From assembly GCF_037055355.1 (NCBI RefSeq), contig NZ_CP146350.1, positions 186,001 through 250,000 on the forward strand: a stretch of 64,000 nucleotides of DNA, in the 5' to 3' direction. This document shows, one piece after another, positions 1 through 8,816 of the stretch; positions within the stretch are counted from its first letter, which is position 1; each line of letters begins with the position of its first letter. The translations under genes and the position numbers were made by a program. The notes under the pieces are model-generated. The model did no database searches. It saw only the letters and a program-made list of their open reading frames with translations, and was not told where the DNA came from. The stretch comes from Streptomyces sp. DG1A-41 (GTDB taxonomy: Bacteria > Actinomycetota > Actinomycetes > Streptomycetales > Streptomycetaceae).

Positions 1-350
1 TCGACCAGAAGGTGCGGAAGACGCCGGCGCCGTCCATCTTCGCGGCCTCTTCGACCTCGCGGGGGATGGGCTCGAAGAACTGCTTCATGATGAAGATGCC
101 CACGGCGTCCACCAGCAGCGGCAGGATCTTGGCGGCGTAGGTGTCGAACAGCCCGAAGGTGTTGAGCACCACGAACTTCGGGATCAGCAGGGTCGCGGGC
201 GGCACCGCCAGGATGGTCATGACGAAGGCGAACAGCAGCCTGCGGCCGGGGAAGTTCAGGCGGGCGAGCGCGTAGCCGGCCATCGAGTCGAACAGCACGC
301 GTCCGGCCGTGACGGTGACAGAGGTGGGTGCAACCGACCGGAGAGGGAAA
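1..350 (-). pseudogene. Carbohydrate ABC transporter permease (MalG type), 5'-truncated, runs off window start
   Basis: Minus-strand translation of about the first 310 bases gives a MalG-like inner-membrane permease. It contains SMAGYALARL, then a membrane stretch (LLFAFVMTILAVPPATLLIP), a second hydrophobic segment and an EAA loop (EEAAKMDGAGVFRTFW) that would contact the transporter ATPase. The C-terminus lies outside the window. Family members normally have another 80-100 residues before SMAGYA, with the first membrane helix and a periplasmic loop. Here the frame runs straight into the lacI 3' end with no ATG or GTG and no ribosome site until GTG in RVLF. I infer loss of the 5' part, making the gene probably non-functional. 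It would have been a sugar-uptake partner of the adjacent LacI regulator. Confidence 0.75.
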
Positions 351-371
351 GGCAGTCCGGTCGGCCAGGAG

Positions 372-1436
372 CTACGCCCGGTCGGACAGCGGCGCGTCGG
401 CGCTGTCGCGCACGATCAGGGACGGCTTCAGCAGGAGCCGCTCGGGCGGGGAGTCAGGGGCCGCGATCCGGGCCAGCAGCAGTCGTACGCACTCCCGGCC
501 GACCTCCTCCAGCGGCTGGGCGACGGAGGACAGGCCGGGCGAGAGCAGCTCGGCGGTCGGCGAGTCGTCGAAGCCGACCACGGCGACGTCACGGCCCGGG
601 GCGAGGCCACGCTCGCGCAGTGTCTGGTAGCAGCCGAGGGCCAGCACGTCGCTCGCCGCGACGACCGCGGTCGCGCCGCCGTCCAGCAGCGGTTTGGCCG
701 CGGTACGCGCAGCCTCGATGTCGTTCACGATGCTCTGCCCGCGCCGGCCGCGGGTCGGAAGTCCGTGCCGCCGCATGGCCCGCAGCCAGCCCTCGGCACG
801 GTCGTCACCCGCACCGGAGGTGCCGCGCTCCCAGCCGAGGAAGGCGATCTTGCGATGCCCGAGGGCCACCAAGTGCTCGACGGCCGCATCGGTGCCGCAG
901 GCGCCGTCGACGTCGACCCAGTCACCGAGGGGCCGTCCCGACCACATCCGGCCGAACCCGATGAACGGCACGCCCCGCTTGGTCAGCCACGACTGGCGTG
1001 GGTCACCGCGCTCGGTGCAGCTGAGCACAAAGCCGTCGACCTCGTGCTGAGCCAGCAGAGTCTCGTAGCCCTCCAGGCTCGGGCCGCCGGGCGGGGATGC
1101 GAACAGCAGGATCCGGTACCCCGCCTCGTCGGCGGCATCCGACAGGGCATGCAGGAAGCGGTCCATGACCGCGCCCGCGGTGCCGGGCGGAGTGGGCTGA
1201 ATGCCGTAGCCGATGAGCTTGCTCGAACCGCTGCGCAGCGTCTGCGCCGCCCGGCTGGGCCGGTAGCCCATCTCGTCGATCGCGCGGCGGACCCGCTCCA
1301 GGGTCTCGGGCCGCAGCATGTCCGGCGAGTTGATCGCGTTGGACACGGTCTGCATCGACACCCCGGCCCGGGCGGCGACCATGGCGAGGGTCACCGGTCC
1401 CCCGTTGGGCGAGGAGTTCTTACTGGAGCGGGGCAT
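372..1436 (-). CDS. LacI-family transcriptional regulator
   Basis: 354-residue LacI/GalR-type repressor. The N-terminal helix-turn-helix is VTLAMVAARAGVSMQTVSNAIN (about residues 16-37), followed by the hinge region with RPSRAAQTLRSGSS. The C-terminal periplasmic-binding-protein-like domain contains the typical AVVAASDVLALGCYQTLRERG and VAVVGFDDSPTAELLSPGL segments, which form the effector pocket and dimer face. Length is normal for the family. It is divergent from the debranching glucosidase gene at 1537, with paired operator-like sites between them, so autoregulation and control of that gene are likely. The ligand is probably a maltodextrin or other glucan-derived sugar; this is inferred only from the neighbours. 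Confidence 0.93.
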   Translation of the reverse strand: MPRSSKNSSPNGGPVTLAMVAARAGVSMQTVSNAINSPDMLRPETLERVRRAIDEMGYRPSRAAQTLRSGSSKLIGYGIQPTPPGTAGAVMDRFLHALSDAADEAGYRILLFASPPGGPSLEGYETLLAQHEVDGFVLSCTERGDPRQSWLTKRGVPFIGFGRMWSGRPLGDWVDVDGACGTDAAVEHLVALGHRKIAFLGWERGTSGAGDDRAEGWLRAMRRHGLPTRGRRGQSIVNDIEAARTAAKPLLDGGATAVVAASDVLALGCYQTLRERGLAPGRDVAVVGFDDSPTAELLSPGLSSVAQPLEEVGRECVRLLLARIAAPDSPPERLLLKPSLIVRDSADAPLSDRA

Positions 1437-1473
1437 GCGGCTCTCCGACGTGCAGAGGATCTTGTGTACTCGA

Positions 1474-1537
1474 TTTTAGCGTTCCAAAGTCGTTGTCATC
1501 GCTCTGAAGAGTGCTTACTGTCTTTGGAACGTTCGAA
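1474..1537. promoter_or_regulatory. Pair of LacI-type operator candidates between lacI-like gene and debranching gene
   Basis: Two imperfect dyads with a central CG. The right site, TTGGAACGTTCGAA at 1524-1537, is palindromic except for one mismatched pair. The left site, 1474-1487, read on the minus strand is TTGGAACGCTAAAA, sharing the TTGGAACG half. The two sites are about 50 bp apart centre to centre and the halves form a 10-bp inverted repeat (CGTTCCAAAG / CTTTGGAACG). A central CG in a 14-bp dyad is typical of LacI-family operators. Looping or cooperative binding is an inference. Confidence 0.6.
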
Positions 1538-3678
1538 TGCTGAGAGGTTGTACTTCCTTGGACACCACTGTCAAGACCCAGGACACCAACGGTTCGGTCA
1601 CCACAGACCCGTCCGCGAGCGCGGGCATGCAGCCGTTCCTGCATGACGCGGTCGTCACGCTGCACGCACCCAGCCTCGTCATCTCGCATGCGGACGGGCA
1701 GCTCAACGGTGGTGCGGACGGCTTTTACCACGGCGACCGCAGAGCACTGTCACACCTCACCGTCGCCGCCGAAGGCATCGCCCTGGTGCCGGTCGCCGGT
1801 GGCTTCCGAGGCGCGGACCGCGCGGAGTTCCGGGATGTTCTGCGCGGCCTCGGCGAGAGCACGCCCGACCCGGCCGTGGCCCTCCACCGCCGTCGTAGCA
1901 CGGCGGCAGGCCGGTTCGAGGAGCGCTTGGAGGTCACCAACGCGGGCAGCCGGCAGGTCCACCTCCGTCTGACGGTGACCGCCGGGACGGACCTCGCCAC
2001 CATGGACCAGGTCAAGTCGGGACGCGCTCCCGAGGAAGTGCCGCCCCAGGCTGCGGACAGCGGGGCCATCGGTCTGGCATGGGCGTGTGACGGCTTCACC
2101 GCCCGTCTGGTCAGCGAGCCGGCGCCGGACGTGCTGGAAGTGCCGGCGGGACGGCTGTCGTACGACGTCGAGCTGGCCCCCGGTGCCTCGTGGTCGGTGA
2201 CGCTGTCCTCCACGGCCGCGTACGCGGACGGCGATCAGTTCCCGCCCCCGCCCGTGGACCAGGTGCCGTGGAACGTCCCCGTGCTGCGCAGCGCGGACCG
2301 CGGCCTGGACCGCTGGCTGGCGCAGTCCCTCGCCGACCTGGACCGCCTGCGCCTGACCGACCCGCAGTCGCAGAAGGTCCGGCCGGACCAGTTCCTCGCG
2401 GCGGGCGCCCCATGGTTCCTGACCCTCTTCGGGCGCGACGCCCTGTGGGCCGCCCGGATGCTGCTGCCCCTCGGCACGGACCTCGCGGCCGGTACGCTGC
2501 GCACCCTCGCCCGCCGACAGGGTGCCGTCACCGACCCGTCCACGGAGGAGCAGCCGGGCAAGATCCTGCACGAAGTCCGTCGCGGCAATTTCCTGCTCGG
2601 CGACCGGCTCTCGCTGCCCTCGGTGTACTACGGCACGGTCGACGCCACCCCCTTGTGGATCACCCTCCTCCACGATGCCTGGCGCTGGGGGCTCGATCCG
2701 TCCGAGGTCGAACCGCTCCTGCCGCACGCCGAGTCCGCGCTCGCCTGGATGCGCGACCAGGCAGACGCCGACGGCTTCCTCAAGTACATGGACCAGACCG
2801 GCCAGGGCCTGTCCAACCAGGGCTGGAAGGACTCCGACGACTCCATCCGCTACCGCGACGGCAGCCGCGCCCACGCACCCATCGCACTGTGTGAAGTGCA
2901 GGCGTACGCCTACGAGGCCGCGCGCTGCGGTGCCGCACTGCTGCGGGCGTTCGGCCGCCCGGGAGCCGATGAGTGGGAGGCATGGGCCGAGCGACTCGCC
3001 GCCCGCTTCCGCGACCGCTTCTGGGTGAGCGACGAACGTGGCCCCTACCCTGCCGTGGCCCTCGACGGCGACGGCAAGCCGGTCGACTCGGTCACCTCCG
3101 GCTTCGGCCACCTCCTCGGCACCGGGCTGCTCAACGCCGAGGAGAGCGCGCTGCTGGCGGCCCGGATCGCCGGACCGGACCTGGACGCGGGCCACGGCCT
3201 GCGCACGCTGAGCAGTGACGCGGTGGGCTACAACCCCTACGGCTACCACGTCGGCTCGATCTGGCCGCACGACACGGTCATCGCCGTACACGGCCTGGTC
3301 AAAGCCGGATTCCCGGACGTCGCCGCCTCACTGGCAGACGGCCTGCTGACCGCGTCGACGGCCTTCGACGCCCGCCTCCCCGAACTCTTCGCCGGCCACG
3401 GCAGCCGGCGGAGCCCGCATCCCGCCCCCTACCCGGCGTCCTGCCGACCGCAGGCATGGGCGGCCACCTCCGCGGTCCTCGTGCTCCAAGCGGCCCTCGG
3501 CCTGAGCGCGGACGTCCCGGGCGGTACGGTCACGGTGGCGCCGACCTTCGCCGCGACGTACGCACCGCTCAGGGTGACGGGGCTCCAAGTCGGCGGAGAC
3601 CAGCTGGACGTCACGGTAACGGCTGTCGGAACGGTAAACATGACCGCTCCGGCAGGGCTGGCCGTGGTTGGTCCCTGA
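1537..3678 (+). CDS. Glycogen-debranching-type glucosidase (amylo-alpha-1,6-glucosidase family)
   Basis: 713-residue cytoplasmic enzyme. An N-terminal GDE_N-like beta domain (about residues 40-235, with SLVISHADGQLNGGADGFYHGDRRAL without its middle) is followed by an (alpha/alpha)6 catalytic domain. Recognisable catalytic-domain segments are APWFLTLFGRDALWAARMLL, GWKDSDDSIRY and NPYGYHVGSIWPHDTVIAVH. It should trim alpha-1,6 branches or related oligosaccharides. The ATG at 1537 is reported as the conventional start, but it lies at the edge of the operator and has no ribosome site. TTG at 1558 is preceded by GAGAGG at 10 bp and may be the true start. It is divergent from the LacI regulator that probably controls it. 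Substrate specificity cannot be read from sequence. Confidence 0.85.
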   Translation: MLRGCTSLDTTVKTQDTNGSVTTDPSASAGMQPFLHDAVVTLHAPSLVISHADGQLNGGADGFYHGDRRALSHLTVAAEGIALVPVAGGFRGADRAEFRDVLRGLGESTPDPAVALHRRRSTAAGRFEERLEVTNAGSRQVHLRLTVTAGTDLATMDQVKSGRAPEEVPPQAADSGAIGLAWACDGFTARLVSEPAPDVLEVPAGRLSYDVELAPGASWSVTLSSTAAYADGDQFPPPPVDQVPWNVPVLRSADRGLDRWLAQSLADLDRLRLTDPQSQKVRPDQFLAAGAPWFLTLFGRDALWAARMLLPLGTDLAAGTLRTLARRQGAVTDPSTEEQPGKILHEVRRGNFLLGDRLSLPSVYYGTVDATPLWITLLHDAWRWGLDPSEVEPLLPHAESALAWMRDQADADGFLKYMDQTGQGLSNQGWKDSDDSIRYRDGSRAHAPIALCEVQAYAYEAARCGAALLRAFGRPGADEWEAWAERLAARFRDRFWVSDERGPYPAVALDGDGKPVDSVTSGFGHLLGTGLLNAEESALLAARIAGPDLDAGHGLRTLSSDAVGYNPYGYHVGSIWPHDTVIAVHGLVKAGFPDVAASLADGLLTASTAFDARLPELFAGHGSRRSPHPAPYPASCRPQAWAATSAVLVLQAALGLSADVPGGTVTVAPTFAATYAPLRVTGLQVGGDQLDVTVTAVGTVNMTAPAGLAVVGP

Positions 3679-3814
3679 TGCCGCGTCACCGAGCCGTCCC
3701 TCGGCGCCCAGACCACGCTGCGGGATGGCCACTGGCAGCTGGTAACCGTGGGCAGCGGGCAAGGGCGGATCCTGTCCTTGGGTTCCGTTCCGTGGACACC
3801 TTTACAGCGCACAG

Positions 3815-4682
3815 ATGAAGCTGGACGGCATCCGCGTGCCGGCGGTCCCGGAGGGCGAGCGGGTGACGCTGCTGTCCCGGTCGGGCCGCCGGCTGAACGA
3901 CACCTGTCCGGAGATCGTGGAGGCGCTCGCGGCCCAGTCGTGTGCCGACTTCGTGCTCGACGGGGAGATCGTCGCGTTCTCGGGCGGGCGTACGGACTTC
4001 GCGCGGCCCCAACGGCGCATGGGGCTGACCCCGCATCAGGACGTCGCGGCGAGCGGGGGCCGTGACGTACTACGTGTACGACCTGCTCCGGCTGGAGGGG
4101 CCCGACACCAGGGAACCGCCGCTGCGGGTCCGCAACTCACTGGTGCGCCGGGCGCTGGCGTACCGTTCCCCGCTCCGGCTGACCCCGCATCGCAACGCAG
4201 GGGGGGGCCGAGCTGCTGGCGGACGTCTGCGCCCGGGGCTGGGAGGCCTGATCGCCAAGCGCGCCGACGGGGTCTGCGAGCCGCGCCGGTCGGCGGACCG
4301 GCTGAAGCTGACGTGCTCCCTGGGGCAGGAGTTCGCCGTCGGCGGTTTCACCGAACCGGCCGGGAGCCGCGTGGGGCTCGGCGCGCCGCTCCTCGGCCAC
4401 TACGAGGGCGGGCGGCTGCGGTACACGGTCAAGGTCGGCACCGGTTTCGGCCGGCGCACGCTGCTCGACCTGCGCGAGCGGCGCGGCGGGCCGCGGGAGT
4501 CCGGTCGGGCCGGTGCGGGAGGCGGGTGCGCGCTGGGTGCGGCGGAGCTGGTGGCCCGGATCGCGTTCACCGAGTGGACGCGTGACGGCATGCTGCGCCA
4601 CCCGCGGTATCCCGGGCTGCGGGACGACAAGAAGCCCCGGAACGTGGTGCGGGAACGCCCGTCGGGGCGCACGGCCGCGTGA
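3815..4682 (+). pseudogene. ATP-dependent DNA ligase (LigD/LigC-type), frameshifted remnant
   Basis: The first segment (3815-4060) begins KLDGIR, the lysine-adenylation motif I (KxDG), and continues through VLDGEIVAF, motif III. The reading frame then changes by one base near a run of five G residues at about 4055. The continuation (VTYYVYDLLRLEG onward, to 4682) contains GLIAKRADG (motif IV), LKLTC (motif V) and an OB-fold-like C-terminus with VGGFTEPAGSRVGLGA and DGMLRHPRY. A third frame carries AELLADVCARGWEA near 4210, so a second compensating shift exists beside a run of seven G residues. The residues normally before motif I are also missing. An intact paralogue lies at 10651. I treat it as decayed. 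Confidence 0.8.
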
Positions 4683-4691
4683 GCGGTCCGG

Positions 4692-7034
4692 TCAGAACAG
4701 CGGCGTGAGCGGCTGCTCGCACCAGATCGTCTTGCCCCGGGTGGTCTGCCGGCTGCCCCAGCGCTGGGTGAGCTGGGCGACCAGCAGCAGTCCGCGGCCG
4801 CCCTCGTCGTCCTGGTGGGCCCGCCGCAGGTGCGGTGAGGTCGAACTGCCGTCGGACACCTCGCAGATGAGGGTCTGGTCGCGGATCAGACGCAGCTGGA
4901 TGGGCGCGGCGCCGTAGCGGATGGCGTTGGTGACCAGTTCGCTGACGACGAGTTCGGTGACGAAGGCCGTCTCGTCCAGCCCCCACTCGGAGAGCTGTTC
5001 GGTGGCGGCCTGGCGGGTGGCGGCCACCTGCGCGGGGTCCGGGGTGACGTCCCAGGTGGCGACCTGGTCGGCGCCCAGCGCCCGGGTACGGGCCAGCAGC
5101 AGGGCCACATCGTCGCTGGGCTCCTCCGGCAGTACGGCCTTCAGCACGATGTCGCACTGGGCGTCGAGCGATTCGGCGGGCACGGTCAGCGCGCGGCACA
5201 GCTCGTCGGTGGCGTGGTCGACGTCGTGGTCACGGTCCTCGACGAGTCCGTCGGTGTAGAGGGCGACGACGGAGCCCTCGGGCAGCTGGAGCTCCGTCGC
5301 CTCGAAGGGCAGCCCCCCGACGCCCAGCGGGGGCCCCGCGCTCATGGGGACGAGCCGCGCGGACCCGTCGGGCAGCACCAGGGCGGGGGCGGGGTGCCCG
5401 GCGGCGGCCAGGTTCAGCCGACGCGTGACGGGGTCGTAGACGGCGTACAGGCAGGTGGCGCCGAGTTCGGCGACCTCGTCGCCGTCGTCGTCCGACGCGA
5501 GATGGGTGACCAGATCGTCGAGGTGGGTGAGGAGTTCGTCCGGTGGCAGGTCCACGTCGGCGAGGGTGCGTACGGCCGTGACCAGCCGGCCCATGGTCGC
5601 CGTGGAGGGGATGCCGTGCCCCACGACGTCGCCGACGACGAGCGCGACCCGGCTGCCGGACAGCGGGATCACGTCGAACCAGTCGCCGCCGATGCCGGCC
5701 GCCGAGCCGGAGGGCAGATAGCGGTGGGCGACCTGGACGGCGGCCTGGCCGGGCAGTCCCCTCGGCAGCAGGCTGTGCTGGAGCGCCAGCGCGGTGGTGC
5801 GTTCGCGGGCGAAGCGGCGGGCGTTGTCGACGCAGACCGCGGCGCGGCTGGCGAGTTCCTCGGCGAACACGGCGTCGTCGGCGGCGTAGTCGTCCACCTG
5901 CCGGATGCGTACGGCCACGGCGACGCCGAGGGTGGTGCCGCGGGCCCGGAGCGGCACCGCCATCATCGAGTGGACGCCACTGCGGTAGGGGCGGCCCTGC
6001 GGGGCGCGGGTGTTGCGCTCGGCTACCCAGCGCATGAAGGACGGCTCCCCGGCCTGGCTGATGATCGCCCGGCCCTCCCGCATCGCCAGCGCGATGGGGG
6101 AGAACGCGGGGTAGACGTCCACTTCTCCCAGGTGGACAGCCGCTTCGGGAGTGCCCTCGGTGATGGAACCGTGGGCGACGCGTCGCAGCATGATGTCGTC
6201 GGTGGGCACGGCCGGCGCCTCCTCCGCGCCGAGGACCCAGTCGAACAGGTCCACGCTCGCGAAGTCGGCGAACCGGGGCACCACGACCTCCATCAGCTCC
6301 TCGGCCGTGCGCACCACGTCCAGGGTGGTGCCGATGGCCGCCGCTGCCTCGTTCAGCAGCGCAAGCCGCTGCCGCGCCCAGTACTGCTCGGTGCTGTCGA
6401 ACGCGGCCAGGGCGGTGCCCAGGAGCTCTCCGGAGGGGGCGCGGAGCGGCCACATCTCGGTGACCCAGGCGTGCTCCCGGTTCAGGGCCGGGGCGCCCGT
6501 GTAGCTCTCGTAGCGGAGCGGGCGGCCGGTCTCGACGACGTGGCGCAGGTGCCAGTTGAAGCCGCGGCTGTGCTCGGCCTCCTCGACGGTCTCCGGGAAG
6601 TGCCGCCCCAGCAGGGTCTCCTCGGGCACGCCCATCACATGGCAGGCCGCGTCGTTGAGCCGCAGGTATCGCTGGTTGGTGTCGAACACGGACATCGACA
6701 TGGAGGCCTGCTGGAAGGCCTGTCCGGCCAGGGACGTCTCGGCGCTGCCGGGCGACCCGGCCGTGATCACGTAGCCCTCCGGTGCCCCGTCCCGGCCGGT
6801 CACGACGCAGGCTCTGACGCGGAGCCCGACCAGATGGCCCTCGTGATGCCGCACCATGACCGTGCCCGACCGCGCGGCCACCGCCTCGGGCGGCACGTCC
6901 TCGGCGAGCAGTTCCCGGACGGACCGCCCCACGGCCTCCTCGGCCGGGTAGCCCGTCAGTCGCCGGGCACCCTCGCTCCACCCCGTCACGGTGCCGCGGG
7001 CGTCGATGATCGCAGCAGCGGAGGCGTCCTCCAT
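4692..7034 (-). CDS. PAS-GAF-PP2C(SpoIIE)-HATPase multidomain signalling protein
   Basis: 780-residue RsbU/RsbW-type sensor. In order: a first PAS domain (about residues 1-110, IIDARGTVTGWSEGARRLTG); a second PAS (about 120-240, SMSVFDTNQRYLRLNDAACH); a GAF domain (about 245-420); a PP2C/SpoIIE phosphatase (about 430-640, with GIGGDWFDVIPL, VGDVVGHG and LYTDGLVEDRD providing metal-binding aspartates); and a C-terminal RsbW-like ATPase (about 665-780, ELVVSELVTNAIRYG and GRGLLLVAQLTQRWG). Such proteins dephosphorylate and phosphorylate STAS anti-anti-sigma factors in response to ligands bound by PAS or GAF. ATG 7034 is preferred; an in-frame TTG lies at 7070. No cognate sigma gene is adjacent, so its partner is unknown. 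Confidence 0.9.
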   Translation of the reverse strand: MEDASAAAIIDARGTVTGWSEGARRLTGYPAEEAVGRSVRELLAEDVPPEAVAARSGTVMVRHHEGHLVGLRVRACVVTGRDGAPEGYVITAGSPGSAETSLAGQAFQQASMSMSVFDTNQRYLRLNDAACHVMGVPEETLLGRHFPETVEEAEHSRGFNWHLRHVVETGRPLRYESYTGAPALNREHAWVTEMWPLRAPSGELLGTALAAFDSTEQYWARQRLALLNEAAAAIGTTLDVVRTAEELMEVVVPRFADFASVDLFDWVLGAEEAPAVPTDDIMLRRVAHGSITEGTPEAAVHLGEVDVYPAFSPIALAMREGRAIISQAGEPSFMRWVAERNTRAPQGRPYRSGVHSMMAVPLRARGTTLGVAVAVRIRQVDDYAADDAVFAEELASRAAVCVDNARRFARERTTALALQHSLLPRGLPGQAAVQVAHRYLPSGSAAGIGGDWFDVIPLSGSRVALVVGDVVGHGIPSTATMGRLVTAVRTLADVDLPPDELLTHLDDLVTHLASDDDGDEVAELGATCLYAVYDPVTRRLNLAAAGHPAPALVLPDGSARLVPMSAGPPLGVGGLPFEATELQLPEGSVVALYTDGLVEDRDHDVDHATDELCRALTVPAESLDAQCDIVLKAVLPEEPSDDVALLLARTRALGADQVATWDVTPDPAQVAATRQAATEQLSEWGLDETAFVTELVVSELVTNAIRYGAAPIQLRLIRDQTLICEVSDGSSTSPHLRRAHQDDEGGRGLLLVAQLTQRWGSRQTTRGKTIWCEQPLTPLF

Positions 7035-7095
7035 ATCGTCCAGGATTATCCCTTTACCGCCCCGTATCAACCGCGACGGAGCATTCGTGACGGTG

Positions 7096-7563
7096 TCAGC
7101 CGCGGTAAGCTCGCAGGGCGGCGAGCGCCCGGTCGGCGTGCGCGTTCATGCGCAGTTCGCTGCGTACGACGTCGAGGACGGTGTGGTCCCGCGCTATGAC
7201 GAACGTGGTGCGCTTGGTCGGTGCCAGGGAGAAGCCGCGCTTCACGCCGAACCGCTCACGGACCGTGCCGTCGGCGTCGGACAGCAGGGGCATGCCGAGG
7301 GCGTGCTGTCCGGCGAATTCCCGCTGACGCTCGACGGTGTCCCCGCTGATGCCGACGGGGCGTGCGCCGACGGCGGCGAACTCGGCCGCGAGATCGCGGA
7401 AGTGGCAGGCCTGTGCGGTGCAGCCGGGGGTCAGGGCGGCCGGGTAGAAGAAGAGCACGACCGGCCCCTCGGCGAGCAGCCCGGACAGGCTGCGGGCGGT
7501 GCCGGTCTCGTCGGGCAGGGCGAAGTCCTCGACCTGGTCCCCCGCCTGAACGCGCGCGGTCAC
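7096..7563 (-). CDS. Peroxiredoxin, Bcp/PrxQ type
   Basis: 155-residue thiol peroxidase that should reduce hydrogen peroxide and organic peroxides in the cytoplasm. The peroxidatic cysteine is Cys48 in the family motif TPGCTAQAC, with the resolving cysteine at Cys53, the five-residue spacing of atypical two-Cys PrxQ proteins. The conserved LFFYPAALTPGC context and the distal arginine region (GFSLAPTKRTTFVI) are present. Length is normal. The GTG start overlaps the stop codon of the upstream DoxX-like gene by four bases (GTGA), so the two are translated from one message. DoxX-like membrane proteins paired with thiol enzymes suggest a shared redox role, which is inference. Confidence 0.92.
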   Translation of the reverse strand: MTARVQAGDQVEDFALPDETGTARSLSGLLAEGPVVLFFYPAALTPGCTAQACHFRDLAAEFAAVGARPVGISGDTVERQREFAGQHALGMPLLSDADGTVRERFGVKRGFSLAPTKRTTFVIARDHTVLDVVRSELRMNAHADRALAALRAYRG

Positions 7564-7940
7564 GACCGGCCCTCCGCGTTCCGTGCGACGCCACGGGCCC
7601 AGAGCACGAGGGGCAGCTGGATCGGCAGGCGTCCGAAGGCCGCGGCCTTCTGCGGCGCGGGACGGTGGCGCCAGTCGGCCGCCATCTTCACGTTGGCGGG
7701 GAACACCCCGACGAAGAAGGCCGCCGTGGCCAGCGCGGCCGCCCTTCGGGTACGCGGCAGCGCCACGCCCGCGGCCAGCGCGAGCTCGGCGGCTCCGCTG
7801 GCGTAGGTCCAGGTCCTGGGCGTGCCCGGCAGGCCGCTCGGGATGGTCGCGTCGAACGGGCGTGGGGCGGCGAAGTGGGCGACCCCCGCGGCGGCCAGCA
7901 GGCCGGCGAGCAGCAGGGGCGAGCGTTCAAACCGGGACAC
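7560..7940 (-). CDS. DoxX-like integral membrane protein
   Basis: 126-residue protein with four predicted hydrophobic segments: LLLAGLLAAAGVAHF, TYASGAAELALAAGVAL, AAALATAAFFVGVFPAN and a final IQLPLVLWARG. The spacing and the FVGVFPANVKMA segment match DoxX/DUF417-like small membrane proteins. It is the first gene of a two-gene operon with the PrxQ-type peroxiredoxin, overlapping it by four bases. The ATG is preceded by GGAGGA. The biochemical activity of this family is poorly defined; a role in membrane redox or detoxification is only suggested by the partner. Confidence 0.82.
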   Translation of the reverse strand: MSRFERSPLLLAGLLAAAGVAHFAAPRPFDATIPSGLPGTPRTWTYASGAAELALAAGVALPRTRRAAALATAAFFVGVFPANVKMAADWRHRPAPQKAAAFGRLPIQLPLVLWARGVARNAEGRS

Positions 7941-8015
7941 GGTTCCTCCTCGGATGGCCTGCCGCGCGATATTACTGGACGGTAAAAGGCTGGCTGCGGC
8001 GGGGGCTTCGACGGG

Positions 8016-8762
8016 TCAGCCGCGGCGGTTGCGCGTGCCCGGGGTGTAGCCGAACGAGCGGCGGAAGACGTCGATGAAGGCGCTGGCGGAGGACCAGCCG
8101 CAGCGGTGGGCGACGGTCGTGACGGGCAGGCCGTCGGCCAGCATCCGCAGGGCGTGGTAGAGCCGTGACTGGGTGCGCCACTGCGGGAACGTCATGCCGA
8201 ACTCGCTGCGGAAGAGCCGGCTGAGGGTGCGCTCCCCCACCCCGGTCGCCGCGCCGAGGGCGGCGAGGGTGCCCGCGCCCGCCGGGTCGGCGTGCACGAG
8301 CGCGCAGACGGCGGCCAGGCGCGGGTCGGCGGGCGTGGGCAGGCGCAGCGGCTGCTGCGGCGAGAGGCGCAGCTGGTCGCGCAGGACGGCGCGCAGCCGG
8401 TGGCGCTCGGGGCCGTCGTCGCCGGGGTCGTGGGTGTAGGCGAGGATCAGCTCGCGCAGCAGCGGGCTGACGGCGAGGACGGCCGGGTGACGCAGGCCTA
8501 GGGGGTTGTCGTCGGGGGGCAGGCCGACCAGGTGCAGGTCGAGCCGGCCGTGGGCGCGGTGGGCGTGCACGGTGCCGGCGGGGACCCAGATGGCGCGGGT
8601 GCCGGGCGCGAACCAGGTGCCGGCGTCGGTGGTGACGGCGACGACGCCGGAGCCCGCGTAGACGATCTGGTGGTCGTCGTGCCGGTGCGCGTCGATGCGG
8701 TCGCCCGCGGTCAGCCGCTGGGCAAGGGTCGGCGCCGTCGGGGTGTGGCGGATGTTCGGCAC
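8016..8762 (-). CDS. AraC-family transcriptional regulator with cupin N-terminus
   Basis: 248-residue regulator. The N-terminal cupin-like sensing domain (about residues 10-110) has HRHDDHQIVYAGSG and WVPAGTVHAHRAH. The C-terminal pair of helix-turn-helices (about 150-245) includes LAALGAATGVGERTLSRLF and the second motif VTTVAHRCGWSSASAFIDVF, ending in RRSFGYTPG as in family members. The frame is open far upstream, but homology begins at the GTG at 8762 (PNIRHTP follows), 54 bp from the divergent exporter start, so I chose this start. AraC regulators divergent from MFS exporters commonly control them; the inducer is unknown. Confidence 0.9.
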   Translation of the reverse strand: MPNIRHTPTAPTLAQRLTAGDRIDAHRHDDHQIVYAGSGVVAVTTDAGTWFAPGTRAIWVPAGTVHAHRAHGRLDLHLVGLPPDDNPLGLRHPAVLAVSPLLRELILAYTHDPGDDGPERHRLRAVLRDQLRLSPQQPLRLPTPADPRLAAVCALVHADPAGAGTLAALGAATGVGERTLSRLFRSEFGMTFPQWRTQSRLYHALRMLADGLPVTTVAHRCGWSSASAFIDVFRRSFGYTPGTRNRRG

Positions 8763-8816
8763 AGTCAGGCAGATTATCGGAAGCGCCCCAGGCGCCCCGG
8801 CGGCGACGATCGGCGG

